A DNA stretch of 63,926 nt from Rhizobium sp. Q54. Lineage in GTDB: Bacteria > Bacteroidota > Bacteroidia > Flavobacteriales > Flavobacteriaceae. Shown one piece after another: positions 24,803-33,514 of this stretch. The notes under the pieces are model-generated. The model did not search any database. It was given only the letters and a program-made list of their open reading frames with translations, and had not been told where the DNA came from. Where the stretch lies: positions 1 through 63,926 of the forward strand of contig CALQAH020000007.1 in NCBI GenBank assembly GCA_943328505.2, read 5' to 3'. The first letter of the stretch is position 1; each line of letters starts with the position of its first letter. The position numbers and the translations under genes are program-made.

Positions 24803-26526
24803 ATTCTCTTCTTATTTATAACAATAATATAATCCAACAGATTGTTAATCAATTTGAAGATACCTGTGGAAAAACTGTGGCTTTTAATATAGGTTATCAA
24901 GAAATTGCAAATCCTAATTTTTCCTTTGATAAAAAAGTTACAGAAATTTTGAACCAATTTGAAAGTCATGAATTTGATGTGATTTTCATCCCTTTTTCTT
25001 TATCCGAAGAGAATTATATAGAATTTTTAGGTTTACAGTTTGCATATCATATCCGATTATCACAAAGTTTCAATAACACAAGAACACCAATTGTTTTTTT
25101 TGGTAACGAATCTCCTGAAATAATAAATAAAATAACAAATGCAGGGGTAATTCTTTTTACACCTGGAATTTATTGTACAACAAAATCAAATGTTTTAGAT
25201 TTTGAAAAACAAATTACACATATTTTAGAGAACAAGTCAAAAATTACTAAAGAAGAATATACCAATAATTTTTTAGAAAGGATTAATATTCAACCTCCAG
25301 CCAATTACTCTACCCATCATTCAATAGCAAATGAATGGAGTATTTTAAGATGGGCTAAAGCTATGTCTGTTGATAACGATAATGACATTAGCAACATAGA
25401 ATCAAAAATAGGAGCTTCATTATATTTTAAATTTCTTAACGCCAAATACCCAATTAAAGCAACGAATATAATTAATGTCTATGATTTAAAACTAAATAAT
25501 AATGGAAAGGTTTTATATATTGACGATGAATCAGAAAAAGGATGGGGTGAGTTATTTAGTCACTTACTGTATGATAAATGTAAATTAAAAGAATTTGATG
25601 GTGAATTGGGTTATGATTTTAAAGGTAAAGAGAAACAAGAAATTATAGATTTAAGCTTCGAAAAAGTAAAAGAATACAAGCCAGACGTTGTTATATTAGA
25701 TTTACGTCTTCATGATGAAGATTTTGAAGTCATAAGCCCTAAAGAAATTTCTGGATTTCAAATTTTAAAAAAAATTAAAGAACATAACAAAGGAATTCAA
25801 GTAATTATCTTTTCGGCAACAAATAAAATTTGGAATTTGTTAGAACTACAAAAAGAAGGTGCAGATGGTTTTATTTTGAAAGAGTCACCTGAATTGAGTG
25901 TTGATTCTGAATTTACTAAACAATCGATTGTAAACATTTGTAAAACCATTGACGAGTGCTTGGAAATGAAATTTTTAATCGAATTAGATGAAATTAATTC
26001 TAATCTAGAGAATCACTTAAATGCAATTTCAAATTCAAGTATAGATAAGGGAATAATGGCATTGTCCAAAATAAAATTAAAAAATGAAATAAAATTACAA
26101 ATTGACATTATTTATGATTGTTTGAAAAACACTCGTTATTCAGAAAAAAAGGAAAATTATTTAAATTTATCTTTTATATCAATTTATAAGATTATTGAGT
26201 TAATCAATGATTACTATATTTATAATATGAAGAAGAATTATATTTTAAAATCATCGGGAAATTTAATTCAAAAATTTAACTCATCTTCAAATATCTTCGA
26301 AAATCTGAATAAAGAATACCCTACTACGATGGATAAGATATTTAACGTAATTGGACTTGAATTAAATTTAAAAACCGAAGTTTTTTTTAATAGTTTATTA
26401 GATTTTAATAGTAAAAGAAATAACATAGTTCATCCTAAAGACTTAAGCAAATATTATAAAGCTACTACTAAAGATAATTTAAAATTCTTAAGTATCATTA
26501 AAGAGATTATTATAAAAATAAAATAA
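24799..26526 (+). CDS. Receiver-domain protein of the retron 1 operon, 575 aa
   Basis: A receiver domain lies in the middle (about 235-365): KVLYIDDESEKGW has the acidic pair, DVVILDLRLHDED the phospho-acceptor Asp, VIIFSAT the Ser/Thr, and GADGFILKES the conserved Lys. The N-terminal 160 residues look like another, degenerate receiver (DVIFIPFSLS, TPIVFFGNESP, AGVILFTPG). The C-terminal 200 residues are helical and end in RNNIVHP, reminiscent of HEPN-like Rx4-6H motifs but incomplete. It could be a phosphorylation-gated effector for retron 1. Its stop is 4 bases before operator C. Confidence 0.7.
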   Translation: MNSLLIYNNNIIQQIVNQFEDTCGKTVAFNIGYQEIANPNFSFDKKVTEILNQFESHEFDVIFIPFSLSEENYIEFLGLQFAYHIRLSQSFNNTRTPIVFFGNESPEIINKITNAGVILFTPGIYCTTKSNVLDFEKQITHILENKSKITKEEYTNNFLERINIQPPANYSTHHSIANEWSILRWAKAMSVDNDNDISNIESKIGASLYFKFLNAKYPIKATNIINVYDLKLNNNGKVLYIDDESEKGWGELFSHLLYDKCKLKEFDGELGYDFKGKEKQEIIDLSFEKVKEYKPDVVILDLRLHDEDFEVISPKEISGFQILKKIKEHNKGIQVIIFSATNKIWNLLELQKEGADGFILKESPELSVDSEFTKQSIVNICKTIDECLEMKFLIELDEINSNLENHLNAISNSSIDKGIMALSKIKLKNEIKLQIDIIYDCLKNTRYSEKKENYLNLSFISIYKIIELINDYYIYNMKKNYILKSSGNLIQKFNSSSNIFENLNKEYPTTMDKIFNVIGLELNLKTEVFFNSLLDFNSKRNNIVHPKDLSKYYKATTKDNLKFLSIIKEIIIKIK

Positions 26527-26530
26527 CCTC

Positions 26531-26564
26531 TGCGCTAAATCTGCACACAATCATCATTCCTTTG
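26531..26564 (+). promoter_or_regulatory. Regulon operator-promoter C (helicase operon)
   Basis: TGCGC-TAAAT-CTGCA (26531-26545) is followed 11 nt later by TTCCTTTG (26557-26564), with ATG 26594 30 bases further on. Within the operator TCTGCGC and TCTGCAC form a direct repeat one helical turn apart. Confidence 0.8.
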
Positions 26565-26593
26565 TACCGTTGAAATAATAAAACCAACATACT

Positions 26594-27943
26594 ATGGAAA
26601 CAGCTATTACGATTTTAGACCATTTACAGTTCGATTGTCCTACTGCACAACAAAGAGTAGCTTTATTAGCGATGAGTGATTTTGTCAAAGAAACTAATAA
26701 AGATGATTTCTATATTATGTGTGGTGCAGCCGGTACTGGAAAAACGTCAATTACAACAGCACTCATTGGACATTTAAATTCTAATGCAATCCATTATAAA
26801 ATCGCAGCTCCAACTGGAAGAGCAGCTCGTATTCTTGGGCGTAAATCTAAAACAGTAAATAGTACAATACATTCCTTAATTTATAATACAAAACCAAATT
26901 CTGAAACCGGCGAAGTTGTTTTTACTTTAAAAGAGAACTCGGTTAAAGACTTTTCTGTTTTTATAATCGATGAAGCTTCTATGGTTTCTTCAACTATCAA
27001 TAAAGAAGAAGGAAGTTTGTTTTCTTCCAAAAATTCTTTACTAAGTGATTTAATCCGTTTTGTAAAAAATGGAAATCCAGACAATAAAATTATTTTTCTT
27101 GGAGACAAAAACCAATTGCCTCCAGTAAATGAAACCGATTCAAAAGCTCTTTGTGCAGAATATCTACAAGCTAAATTTCAACTAAACGGCTCTGCTCACT
27201 TATTGACTGAAGTAAAGCGTCAGGAAGATGGTAGTTTTATTTTAAAAAATGCTATTGCTATCAGAGAAGGAATAGATGCAAATCTCCATAAAGTAAATCT
27301 TCAAGGAGTTGAAAAAAAAACGATTTCACAGGCATCATCTGATTATGTTAAAGAATATATTAACAATGGTTTTGAAAGTACTGTTTCTATTGGTGCCACA
27401 CATAAAATGAATAAGATGTTCAATAATGTGGTTCGTGAAAAGCTATATGGTAGCCGAGTAAATACTATTGAACCAAATGAACTTTTAATGATTACAAACA
27501 CTTGGAGAAGAAATGATTTTCAATTATACAGTGGAGACCATGTTACTGTAATAGAAGTAAATAGCAATGAAACCGAAGTGGTTGCTGGGTTGCATTATGT
27601 TCCGGTAAAATTAATGTCAAAATCTCTACAAGGAAATGAAGAAATAATTGAGGATTATATTCTATTGGATAGCATTTTAAACCCAGAAGGATTAAAATTA
27701 GAACAAGAAAATCAACTGCGTCATGAACGATTTTCGAAGAACAAAATCTATCGAGAAACAGGTAATGCATCGGATGATCGATATGTTGGAGCAATACGTG
27801 CAACTTATGGACACTCTATAACTTGTAATAAAGCACAAGGTGGGGAATGGGATAAAGTCTTTATAAATTCTTTTTTTATACCATCCTTAAAATATCAATA
27901 TACTGCAATTACAAGAGCAAAATCAAGTTTGATTCTATACTAA
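26594..27943 (+). CDS. RecD/Dda-like superfamily 1 DNA helicase
   Basis: This 449-aa helicase has Walker A GAAGTGKT (44-51), motif Ia AAPTGRAAR (71-79), Walker B IIDEAS (124-129), motif III LGDKNQLPP (169-177) and C-terminal UvrD_C_2 motifs SITCNKAQGGEWDKV and TAITRAKSSLILY. It belongs to the short SF1B group that unwinds DNA 5' to 3' (RecD2, Dda), without nuclease or RecB-binding parts. It is first in an operon with a DnaB-type helicase and retron 2. An internally deleted copy lies at 15844 behind the same kind of promoter. The start ATG follows the -7 box by 29 bases. Confidence 0.92.
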   Translation: METAITILDHLQFDCPTAQQRVALLAMSDFVKETNKDDFYIMCGAAGTGKTSITTALIGHLNSNAIHYKIAAPTGRAARILGRKSKTVNSTIHSLIYNTKPNSETGEVVFTLKENSVKDFSVFIIDEASMVSSTINKEEGSLFSSKNSLLSDLIRFVKNGNPDNKIIFLGDKNQLPPVNETDSKALCAEYLQAKFQLNGSAHLLTEVKRQEDGSFILKNAIAIREGIDANLHKVNLQGVEKKTISQASSDYVKEYINNGFESTVSIGATHKMNKMFNNVVREKLYGSRVNTIEPNELLMITNTWRRNDFQLYSGDHVTVIEVNSNETEVVAGLHYVPVKLMSKSLQGNEEIIEDYILLDSILNPEGLKLEQENQLRHERFSKNKIYRETGNASDDRYVGAIRATYGHSITCNKAQGGEWDKVFINSFFIPSLKYQYTAITRAKSSLILY

Positions 27944-27977
27944 ATTTCAATACATTTATAATCTAAACATAACCATT

Positions 27978-28946
27978 ATGAGCACGCAACAATACACATC
28001 CATAAGTACCCTTTCAAAAGAAATTGTTCAAAATATAGAAAACAAAGACGGAAATAAAAACTTAATTCCAACGGGTTTTCAGTATCTAGATGCAGAGTTT
28101 GGAGGTTTATCTTTGGGTGAATTAGTTGTTATAGGCGGCAGACCTGCAATGGGCAAAAGTCAATTTGTAATTAATTTAGTTTCTAATATTTGTGATAGAG
28201 AACCTATTTTGTTTTTTTCCTTTGACTTAACTCCCACTACACTTACTTCAAGAATATTATCTAATAGAACGGGTATTGCTGTAGATAAACTGATACGTAA
28301 TCAATTAATTGATTCCGATGTTAATTTGATAAAATTAGCAGTTAAGCAACTTGAAAACAGTAAATTATTTGTTAGCGATATTGGAGTTGCTAACGTCAAT
28401 CAAACTGTTGAAATAATAAAAGAACATGTTGAACTACATCGCACTAAAATAGTAGTTATTGATTATTTGCAACTCTTAGGAATGGGTAAATATAATTCCG
28501 GAAGAGAGGCTGAAATTGGTCATATTTGTAGAGTATTAAAAATGTGCGCTAAAGAACTTAATATTTGTATAGTTTTATTAAGTCAATTAAGTCGAGCTGT
28601 TGAAGTAAGAGGAAGCAGTAAAAAACCACAACTATCCGATTTGAGAGATAGTGGCTCTATAGAACAAATAGCAGACAAAGTTTGGTTGTTGTATCGCCCT
28701 GAATACTACATGATTGATGAGTTAGATGATGATGAATTTACTTCTACAGATTGTATTTTAATGGTTATTGTTGCCAAAAACAAAAATGGTAAAATTGGAG
28801 TAAGTTATTTCAAAAGAGATATTTCTTTTACTTCATTTCTATCCATTCAAAGGCCTGGAGATACTTTTACATTTAATGTTAAGCGATTGCTCGATTTGGA
28901 AAATCCTTTTAAAAAGGATACTGATGATGACACCGTTCCATTTTAA
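27978..28946 (+). CDS. DnaB-type helicase, C-terminal domain only, with SSB-like tail
   Basis: This 322-aa protein aligns with the RecA-like DnaB C-terminal domain: LIPTGFQYLDAEFGGL, Walker A GGRPAMGKS (53-61), Walker B IVVIDYLQLL, SQLSRAVEVR and DLRDSGSIEQIADKV. The N-terminal primase-interacting domain of replicative DnaB is missing, so it is not the host replicative helicase. It ends KKDTDDDTVPF, an acidic tip like that of SSB (DDDIPF). It follows the RecD-like helicase by 34 bases and directly precedes the retron 2 RNA. Confidence 0.9.
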   Translation: MSTQQYTSISTLSKEIVQNIENKDGNKNLIPTGFQYLDAEFGGLSLGELVVIGGRPAMGKSQFVINLVSNICDREPILFFSFDLTPTTLTSRILSNRTGIAVDKLIRNQLIDSDVNLIKLAVKQLENSKLFVSDIGVANVNQTVEIIKEHVELHRTKIVVIDYLQLLGMGKYNSGREAEIGHICRVLKMCAKELNICIVLLSQLSRAVEVRGSSKKPQLSDLRDSGSIEQIADKVWLLYRPEYYMIDELDDDEFTSTDCILMVIVAKNKNGKIGVSYFKRDISFTSFLSIQRPGDTFTFNVKRLLDLENPFKKDTDDDTVPF

Positions 28947-28948
28947 AT

Positions 28949-29110
28949 AATAAGCCGTTGGGAAAAAATTATGAAGTCAAACCGAAAAAAAAATGACTTG
29001 GCGATTGTGTTCCGCAATCCTATTACTATTAGAATATGGTAATAAATATTAGTAATTGACCAAAGGTCAATTACTAAAGTTTCAAAGATAATCTAACAAC
29101 GGCTTTTATT
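28949..29110 (+). ncRNA. Candidate retron 2 msr-msd RNA
   Basis: Between the DnaB-like gene and the second RT, AAGCCGTTG (28952-28960) and CAACGGCTT (29097-29105) form a perfect 9-bp a1/a2 pair. Inside are AAGTCA/TGACTT and GATTG/CAATC hairpins (msr-like). A perfect 13-bp stem, TTAGTAATTGACC-AAA-GGTCAATTACTAA (arms 29049-29061 and 29065-29077), lies near the 3' side as expected for an msd. a2 ends 11 bases before the RT start, as in known retrons. Confidence 0.8.
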
Positions 29111-29115
29111 ACAAT

Positions 29116-30207
29116 ATGGATAATCAAGTAAAAATAATAGACAGAATACATACCCGATTAGAAGAATACAATGCTTATTTCTATGGGTGTCAAGCTGATA
29201 TTTTTTTTAAATTTAATCAGGATTTTTTTGTTCAACAACTGCTTTCGGTGGTAAAAGTTTCTGATTTGAAGGTTTTGTTGAAATTAAATTATAGTTGGTT
29301 AATTCCCTTAATAAATGCCCCACATTATGATGAATTTTCAATTCCTAAAAAAAGTGGTGGGATTCGAAAGATAGAAGCTCCTGAGTTATTATTGAGAGCT
29401 ACTCAGTCAAGATTTAATTTTTATTTACAAAACTATTATCATTTGGTTCGTCCGGATGGTGTTTATGGTTTTGTTATCAATCCTAACAAAAAAGAGCCCT
29501 TTTGTAATATTGTTGAAAACGCGAAACTACATGTAAATAAAAAGTATGTTTTAAATCTTGACCTTCAGGATTTTTTTGAATCTATAAAAGCATATCGTGT
29601 GAAAGCACTTTTTCAGTCGGAGTATTTTAGATACCCAGAGCAAGTTGCTACAGCTTTAGCTTTATTAGTTACTTACAAAGGAAAGCTTCCTACAGGAGCA
29701 CCAACATCACCTGTTATTTCTAATTTTATTTGTTTACAACTGGACGAAATGTTATTGTCTTATTGTTATGATAAAGATATTCAGTATTCTCGATATGCTG
29801 ATGATTTGACATTTTCATCTGATCGAGAAATTACAAAATCGCATCTAGAAGAATTGAGCACAATAATCATTTCCAATCACTTTACAATCAATCCAAAAAA
29901 AACTCGATTAAATCTAAATCATAGAAAACAAACGGTAACTGGTATTATTGTTAATAAGAAGGTTAACGTAGATCGAAAGACTCTAAAAATGATTCGTGCC
30001 ATGCTTTACGACGCACTGCAAAATGGAGTTAGTAAAGCAGCTAGAAAACATTTTAAATTAAAAAATGAAATGAGCAAAATGAGTGAAACTTATTTTTTAA
30101 ATCGTTTGGATGGTTATATTAATTTTATTGGTCAAGTTCGTGGAAAAGAAGATGCTTTAGTTTTAAAATTTAAAGAAGATTTTAAAATGATTCTTAAATT
30201 ACAGTAA
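29116..30207 (+). CDS. Retron-type reverse transcriptase 2 (363 aa)
   Basis: Standard retron RT layout: GGIRKIEAP fingers, region X NAKLH (135-139), catalytic Asp in NLDLQDFF (149-154), TGAPTSP (193-199), YADD (227-230) and region Y VTGIIVN (274-280) with the NVDRKTLKMIR recognition region. The length is normal, unlike RT 1, and the two are only distantly similar. It should reverse-transcribe the RNA immediately upstream. It is third in the helicase operon and is followed 10 bases later by operator D. No toxin-like gene is fused or directly coupled, so the helicases or the downstream operon may be its partners. Confidence 0.93.
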   Translation: MDNQVKIIDRIHTRLEEYNAYFYGCQADIFFKFNQDFFVQQLLSVVKVSDLKVLLKLNYSWLIPLINAPHYDEFSIPKKSGGIRKIEAPELLLRATQSRFNFYLQNYYHLVRPDGVYGFVINPNKKEPFCNIVENAKLHVNKKYVLNLDLQDFFESIKAYRVKALFQSEYFRYPEQVATALALLVTYKGKLPTGAPTSPVISNFICLQLDEMLLSYCYDKDIQYSRYADDLTFSSDREITKSHLEELSTIIISNHFTINPKKTRLNLNHRKQTVTGIIVNKKVNVDRKTLKMIRAMLYDALQNGVSKAARKHFKLKNEMSKMSETYFLNRLDGYINFIGQVRGKEDALVLKFKEDFKMILKLQ

Positions 30208-30217
30208 TAACTATCTG

Positions 30218-30251
30218 TGCGCTAAACTTGCATACATCACTTGTTATTTTG
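30218..30251 (+). promoter_or_regulatory. Regulon operator-promoter D (DUF3127 operon)
   Basis: TGCGC-TAAAC-TTGCA (30218-30232) is followed 11 nt later by TTATTTTG (30244-30251), a near-consensus -7 box, 20 bases before ATG 30272. Confidence 0.72.
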
Positions 30252-30271
30252 CTTAAAATTAAAATTATAAT

Positions 30272-30613
30272 ATGAAAATAACAGCAAAATTAACACAAAT
30301 ACTGCCCTTACAAACAGGATTTGGAAAAAATGGGCAGTGGAGAAAACAAGACGTCATTATAGAAACTGACGGTCAATATCCTAAAAATATATGTATCAGT
30401 ATTTGGGGTGACAACATTAATGAAAATCAATTAATAATAGGTAATCAACTCAATATTGATTTTGAAATAGAAAGTCGCGAATTTAATGGAAAATGGTACA
30501 CCGATGTTAAAGCATGGAAAATTGATCTTGTGGATAATATAATTGTAAATGAATCTATTAAGTCAGATTTTGCTCCAGAAGAAGATATTGAAGACAATGG
30601 ACTTCCCTTTTAA
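30272..30613 (+). CDS. DUF3127 family OB-fold-like protein with SSB-type tail
   Basis: This 113-aa protein matches the DUF3127 pattern strongly: KITAKLTQILPLQTGFGKNG, WRKQDVIIETDGQYPKNI and SREFNGKWYTDVKAWKI. The family is found in Bacteroidetes and predicted to adopt an OB fold like ssDNA-binding proteins. The C-terminus EEDIEDNGLPF mimics the acidic SSB tip that recruits helicases and nucleases. It is first in an operon with a TPR-like and an LRR protein under operator D. I infer a role in binding retron cDNA or exposed ssDNA. Confidence 0.85.
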   Translation: MKITAKLTQILPLQTGFGKNGQWRKQDVIIETDGQYPKNICISIWGDNINENQLIIGNQLNIDFEIESREFNGKWYTDVKAWKIDLVDNIIVNESIKSDFAPEEDIEDNGLPF

Positions 30614-30634
30614 AAATAACATATACCTAAAATA

Positions 30635-30847
30635 ATGGCAGACTATATCGATTTTATAGACCAAAACAGTATAAACGCAGGAAATAAATTATTTGAATTA
30701 GGGCACTATTCATTGGCTCTTTTAAATTATCAAAAAGCTTTTAATCTCTTGTATAAATATAATGGTGACAAACCTTATCCAATCAAGCTAGCAGGGCAAT
30801 TAAGAAATAAAATTTCGATTTGCCAAATAAAAACCTATCCAAAATAA
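30635..30847 (+). CDS. Small TPR-like protein, 70 aa
   Basis: The segment AGNKLFELGHYSLALLNYQKAFNLLYKY matches one tetratricopeptide helix pair (G8, Y11, A20 pattern). A basic tail follows. It starts 21 bases after the DUF3127 stop and ends 12 bases before the LRR gene, so it belongs to the same operon. It is probably a protein-interaction adaptor. The specific role is unknown. Confidence 0.6.
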   Translation: MADYIDFIDQNSINAGNKLFELGHYSLALLNYQKAFNLLYKYNGDKPYPIKLAGQLRNKISICQIKTYPK

Positions 30848-30859
30848 TCAATATCTAAG

Positions 30860-31726
30860 ATGGACGACTACACTAAATATATCATATTAAGCCACCTACA
30901 TTGGATAGAAAAAGGCATAACTGAAGAAGAAATTTCTAAATCCTATAGTGAGATAAAGAATAAAGATATTTTTTCAGGAGTGAATATGCGTCAAATCCAA
31001 GAAAATATAGGGTATAAAGTAAATTACAAAGAAGTAATTACTGCATCAGATTATGAAAAGATTAAATTTTTATGGTTAAGTCTCTCAAACTCTAAAATTG
31101 ATTTGTCATTTGTGAAATTCTGTACAAATCTTGAAGAAATTAATATTGGTTGTTTTGATGAAGTAAATTTAGATGTGTTGAAAGAAAACACCAAACTAAA
31201 GCATATAATAGCAAATGGAAATAAAATAGAAAATATAGAGGCTTTATATGCACATACTAATCTTGAAGTATTGAATATTGTAAACAACCCATGCTGCTCA
31301 TTAAAACCTATTGCTCACTTAAAGAATTTAAAGAAAATAGATGTATATTTGATTGAAGATGAGATAGACGCATTAATGATTCTGAAAAACAATCCTATCT
31401 GTACTATGGATTATATAGTTTCGGGAAGTGCTACTGACTTTGATGCTTTCAATTTTCCTTGCTACCATATAATTATTCATAAAAATGAAAACCACATTAG
31501 TTTTATAATAGAGGCTATAGAAAGTGTGGAAAAATTCACCCAGGAATTAAGATTTCCTAAAGAACTAGTTCATTTAGAATCTTTCACGGATAAATATTAT
31601 GCAGCTGCAAAAAAAGATCTAATCACTCGTTTAGAAGTAATTACTGAAGCACCAGTTGTTTTAAATCGTGAAGAATTATTATATTACCAAGACCTCTACA
31701 TGTTTGAGTATATCCATTTTATTTAA
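30860..31726 (+). CDS. Leucine-rich repeat protein, 288 aa
   Basis: The central part contains about five irregular leucine-rich repeats (IKFLWLSLSNSKIDLSFVKF, CTNLEEINIGC, NTKLKHIIANGNKI, HTNLEVLNIVNN, LKNLKKIDVYL). The N-terminus is a charged helical cap, and the C-terminal 100 residues form a separate alpha/beta part. It has no signal peptide, so it is cytoplasmic. It is third in the operator D operon. It may act as a recognition or scaffold subunit. Confidence 0.75.
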   Translation: MDDYTKYIILSHLHWIEKGITEEEISKSYSEIKNKDIFSGVNMRQIQENIGYKVNYKEVITASDYEKIKFLWLSLSNSKIDLSFVKFCTNLEEINIGCFDEVNLDVLKENTKLKHIIANGNKIENIEALYAHTNLEVLNIVNNPCCSLKPIAHLKNLKKIDVYLIEDEIDALMILKNNPICTMDYIVSGSATDFDAFNFPCYHIIIHKNENHISFIIEAIESVEKFTQELRFPKELVHLESFTDKYYAAAKKDLITRLEVITEAPVVLNREELLYYQDLYMFEYIHFI

Positions 31727-31807
31727 AATACTAGCCAACAAATATTTAGCTTAAAATAATATTTAATGAAGAAGAACATGTTGATTTACCTTTTTTAACT
31801 TTAATAA

Positions 31808-32962
31808 ATGACACCTGAACAACAAAAATTAATACAGCAGCTACTTCATTTAGGAGATGTTAAAGTCTTTAACAGAAAAAAAGAAACTATAGTTCAAGCT
31901 ATTACAGCAATGGATTTGGTGTCGTTAGAACTAATTTTAGATGAGAACTTGACTTGCCAAGATGCGACTAAAGAAATCTTTTTAAACAAGCTAAATGAAA
32001 TCTTTGATGAGGTTAAAAAGAGCAAAGACACTTTACAGTCATATTCTGGAAAATGTGGTTCAAAAGATTGTTCAAATCACAATAAAAATGGCATGTTGTT
32101 TTGTGGTAGAAATTCAGGGAAACACTTCAATTTAATCATTGAAGAAGATGATAATGAAAACGTTAAAGATTTATATTATTGTAATGTCTTCAAATGTAAT
32201 TTTGAGGACAAGGTAAATAAAAAAGGTAAGCCTCTTAAAATACTTATCTATGAAGATGAAAAGGCAAATTTCAATCCTAGTTCACATTATAATTATATCA
32301 ATGCAACTTCTCTTAAAGCCATATCAGACTTAAGCAATTTTAAGTATGAGACCATTTCAAAAAATGAATTACTGGATTGGCTTCAGGAGTATTTTGATTT
32401 TTATGGTTCTAAGCCAATTTTTGATTTTAGATATAAAAATGAACATAATTTTTATAAAATTTATCGGAGAGCAGTTGACCTTAAAAAATATTTGACACTT
32501 GATGAAGATTGTGCAAAGGCAATGCGGTTATATGATACCCTTTTGGAAGAGAATGAAATGAACTTGCTTAAATGGCTTGCTGAACATGAACATTTAAAGG
32601 ATGAATTGATGTTGTTATGCCCAGATTTTGTAGATGAAAATACCGATCGGTTGCAAAAAGTTATTGTAAATCAGGAGCTAAACATTTCAATTGATGTAGT
32701 TTACTTAAAAAATTGTATTCGATTTCAAAATACTATTGATAGACATTACTATGTTATGTTTAATAAATTCAAAGTAACAATCGAAGGAGAAGAAAATTTT
32801 TCGCCTTTTGATGATGATATTGAAAAACATATTTCCTTAAAGTATCATTTAGAGCAGAGAAATGTTTTTGTAAATGAAATTAATTACAAAACAAAACTTG
32901 AAAAAAATAGTTTTTTATATGGTAATGATGATTTCGGATTTTTAGAAAAAGGTTTAAATTAA
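31808..32962 (+). CDS. Hypothetical protein with Cys/His cluster, 384 aa
   Basis: After a helical N-terminus there is a cysteine/histidine cluster (KCGSKDCSNHNKNGMLFCG, about residues 89-107), probably zinc-binding. A C-x-x-C-like NVFKCNF segment and a long mixed C-terminal domain (LLKWLAEHEHLKDEL, then DRHYYVMFNKFKVTIEG) follow. No family was recognised. A duplicate of its last codons survives at 33515-33607, suggesting a tandem duplication that left one copy. It stands 81 bases after the LRR gene and lacks the regulon operator. Confidence 0.55.
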   Translation: MTPEQQKLIQQLLHLGDVKVFNRKKETIVQAITAMDLVSLELILDENLTCQDATKEIFLNKLNEIFDEVKKSKDTLQSYSGKCGSKDCSNHNKNGMLFCGRNSGKHFNLIIEEDDNENVKDLYYCNVFKCNFEDKVNKKGKPLKILIYEDEKANFNPSSHYNYINATSLKAISDLSNFKYETISKNELLDWLQEYFDFYGSKPIFDFRYKNEHNFYKIYRRAVDLKKYLTLDEDCAKAMRLYDTLLEENEMNLLKWLAEHEHLKDELMLLCPDFVDENTDRLQKVIVNQELNISIDVVYLKNCIRFQNTIDRHYYVMFNKFKVTIEGEENFSPFDDDIEKHISLKYHLEQRNVFVNEINYKTKLEKNSFLYGNDDFGFLEKGLN

Positions 32963-33016
32963 ATAGATTAAAAAATATAAATAATTCAATCTTTATTTGA
33001 AGTAGAAAAAAATGTT

Positions 33017-33484
33017 ATGACGCAAACTTTTTACGAAATAACCAATTCAAAAATTAAATTTTGTTCAACTGAGTATAACTTTGATAACAAATTACATTAT
33101 TTATCATACACAGAGGGGAATCTCGGTGAAATAAACGATTTTGATAACATAATTACAGAAGATTACTCTGAAGTTGAAAGCTTATTAAAATGCTTAAAAA
33201 TCAAATATCCAGACAAAATCAATCAAAGAGATAAAGTAAGATTGTCGTTATTGATTGATAAAGATTTAAGACAATTAGATTCGGAAAGATTTCAAAATTT
33301 ATTAGACCACTTTTTGAAAACAGCTAGATATGCTACTATATTTTCTGGTCTAGGTGATTTAATAAATATTAATTTAAAAAAAGATTACTATGTTGATTTA
33401 GAGTTAATAGATAAAGATTTGTTTTTTAAAGTGTTTCTAAATTTAATAAGTCATTGTGGCCTTAAAGAGAATGATTTTATATAA
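33017..33484 (+). CDS. Hypothetical protein, 155 aa
   Basis: This is an acidic, soluble protein (NDFDNIITEDYSEVESLLKC, RLSLLIDKDLRQLDSERFQN) with no membrane segment or recognised domain. It begins 54 bases after the 384-aa gene and is followed by a fragment duplicating that gene's end, so it may have been captured between two copies. This may be an immunity-type or accessory protein, but nothing in the sequence proves it. Confidence 0.5.
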   Translation: MTQTFYEITNSKIKFCSTEYNFDNKLHYLSYTEGNLGEINDFDNIITEDYSEVESLLKCLKIKYPDKINQRDKVRLSLLIDKDLRQLDSERFQNLLDHFLKTARYATIFSGLGDLININLKKDYYVDLELIDKDLFFKVFLNLISHCGLKENDFI

Positions 33485-33514
33485 ATTGATAATATTTTTC
33501 TAATACTATATGTA

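Noticed and set aside
21207..30207. The two RT genes as group II intron maturases or diversity-generating retroelement RTs
   Set aside because: Both have region X NAxxH and region Y VTG, lack maturase or endonuclease domains, and no intron domain V or template/variable repeat pair was seen.
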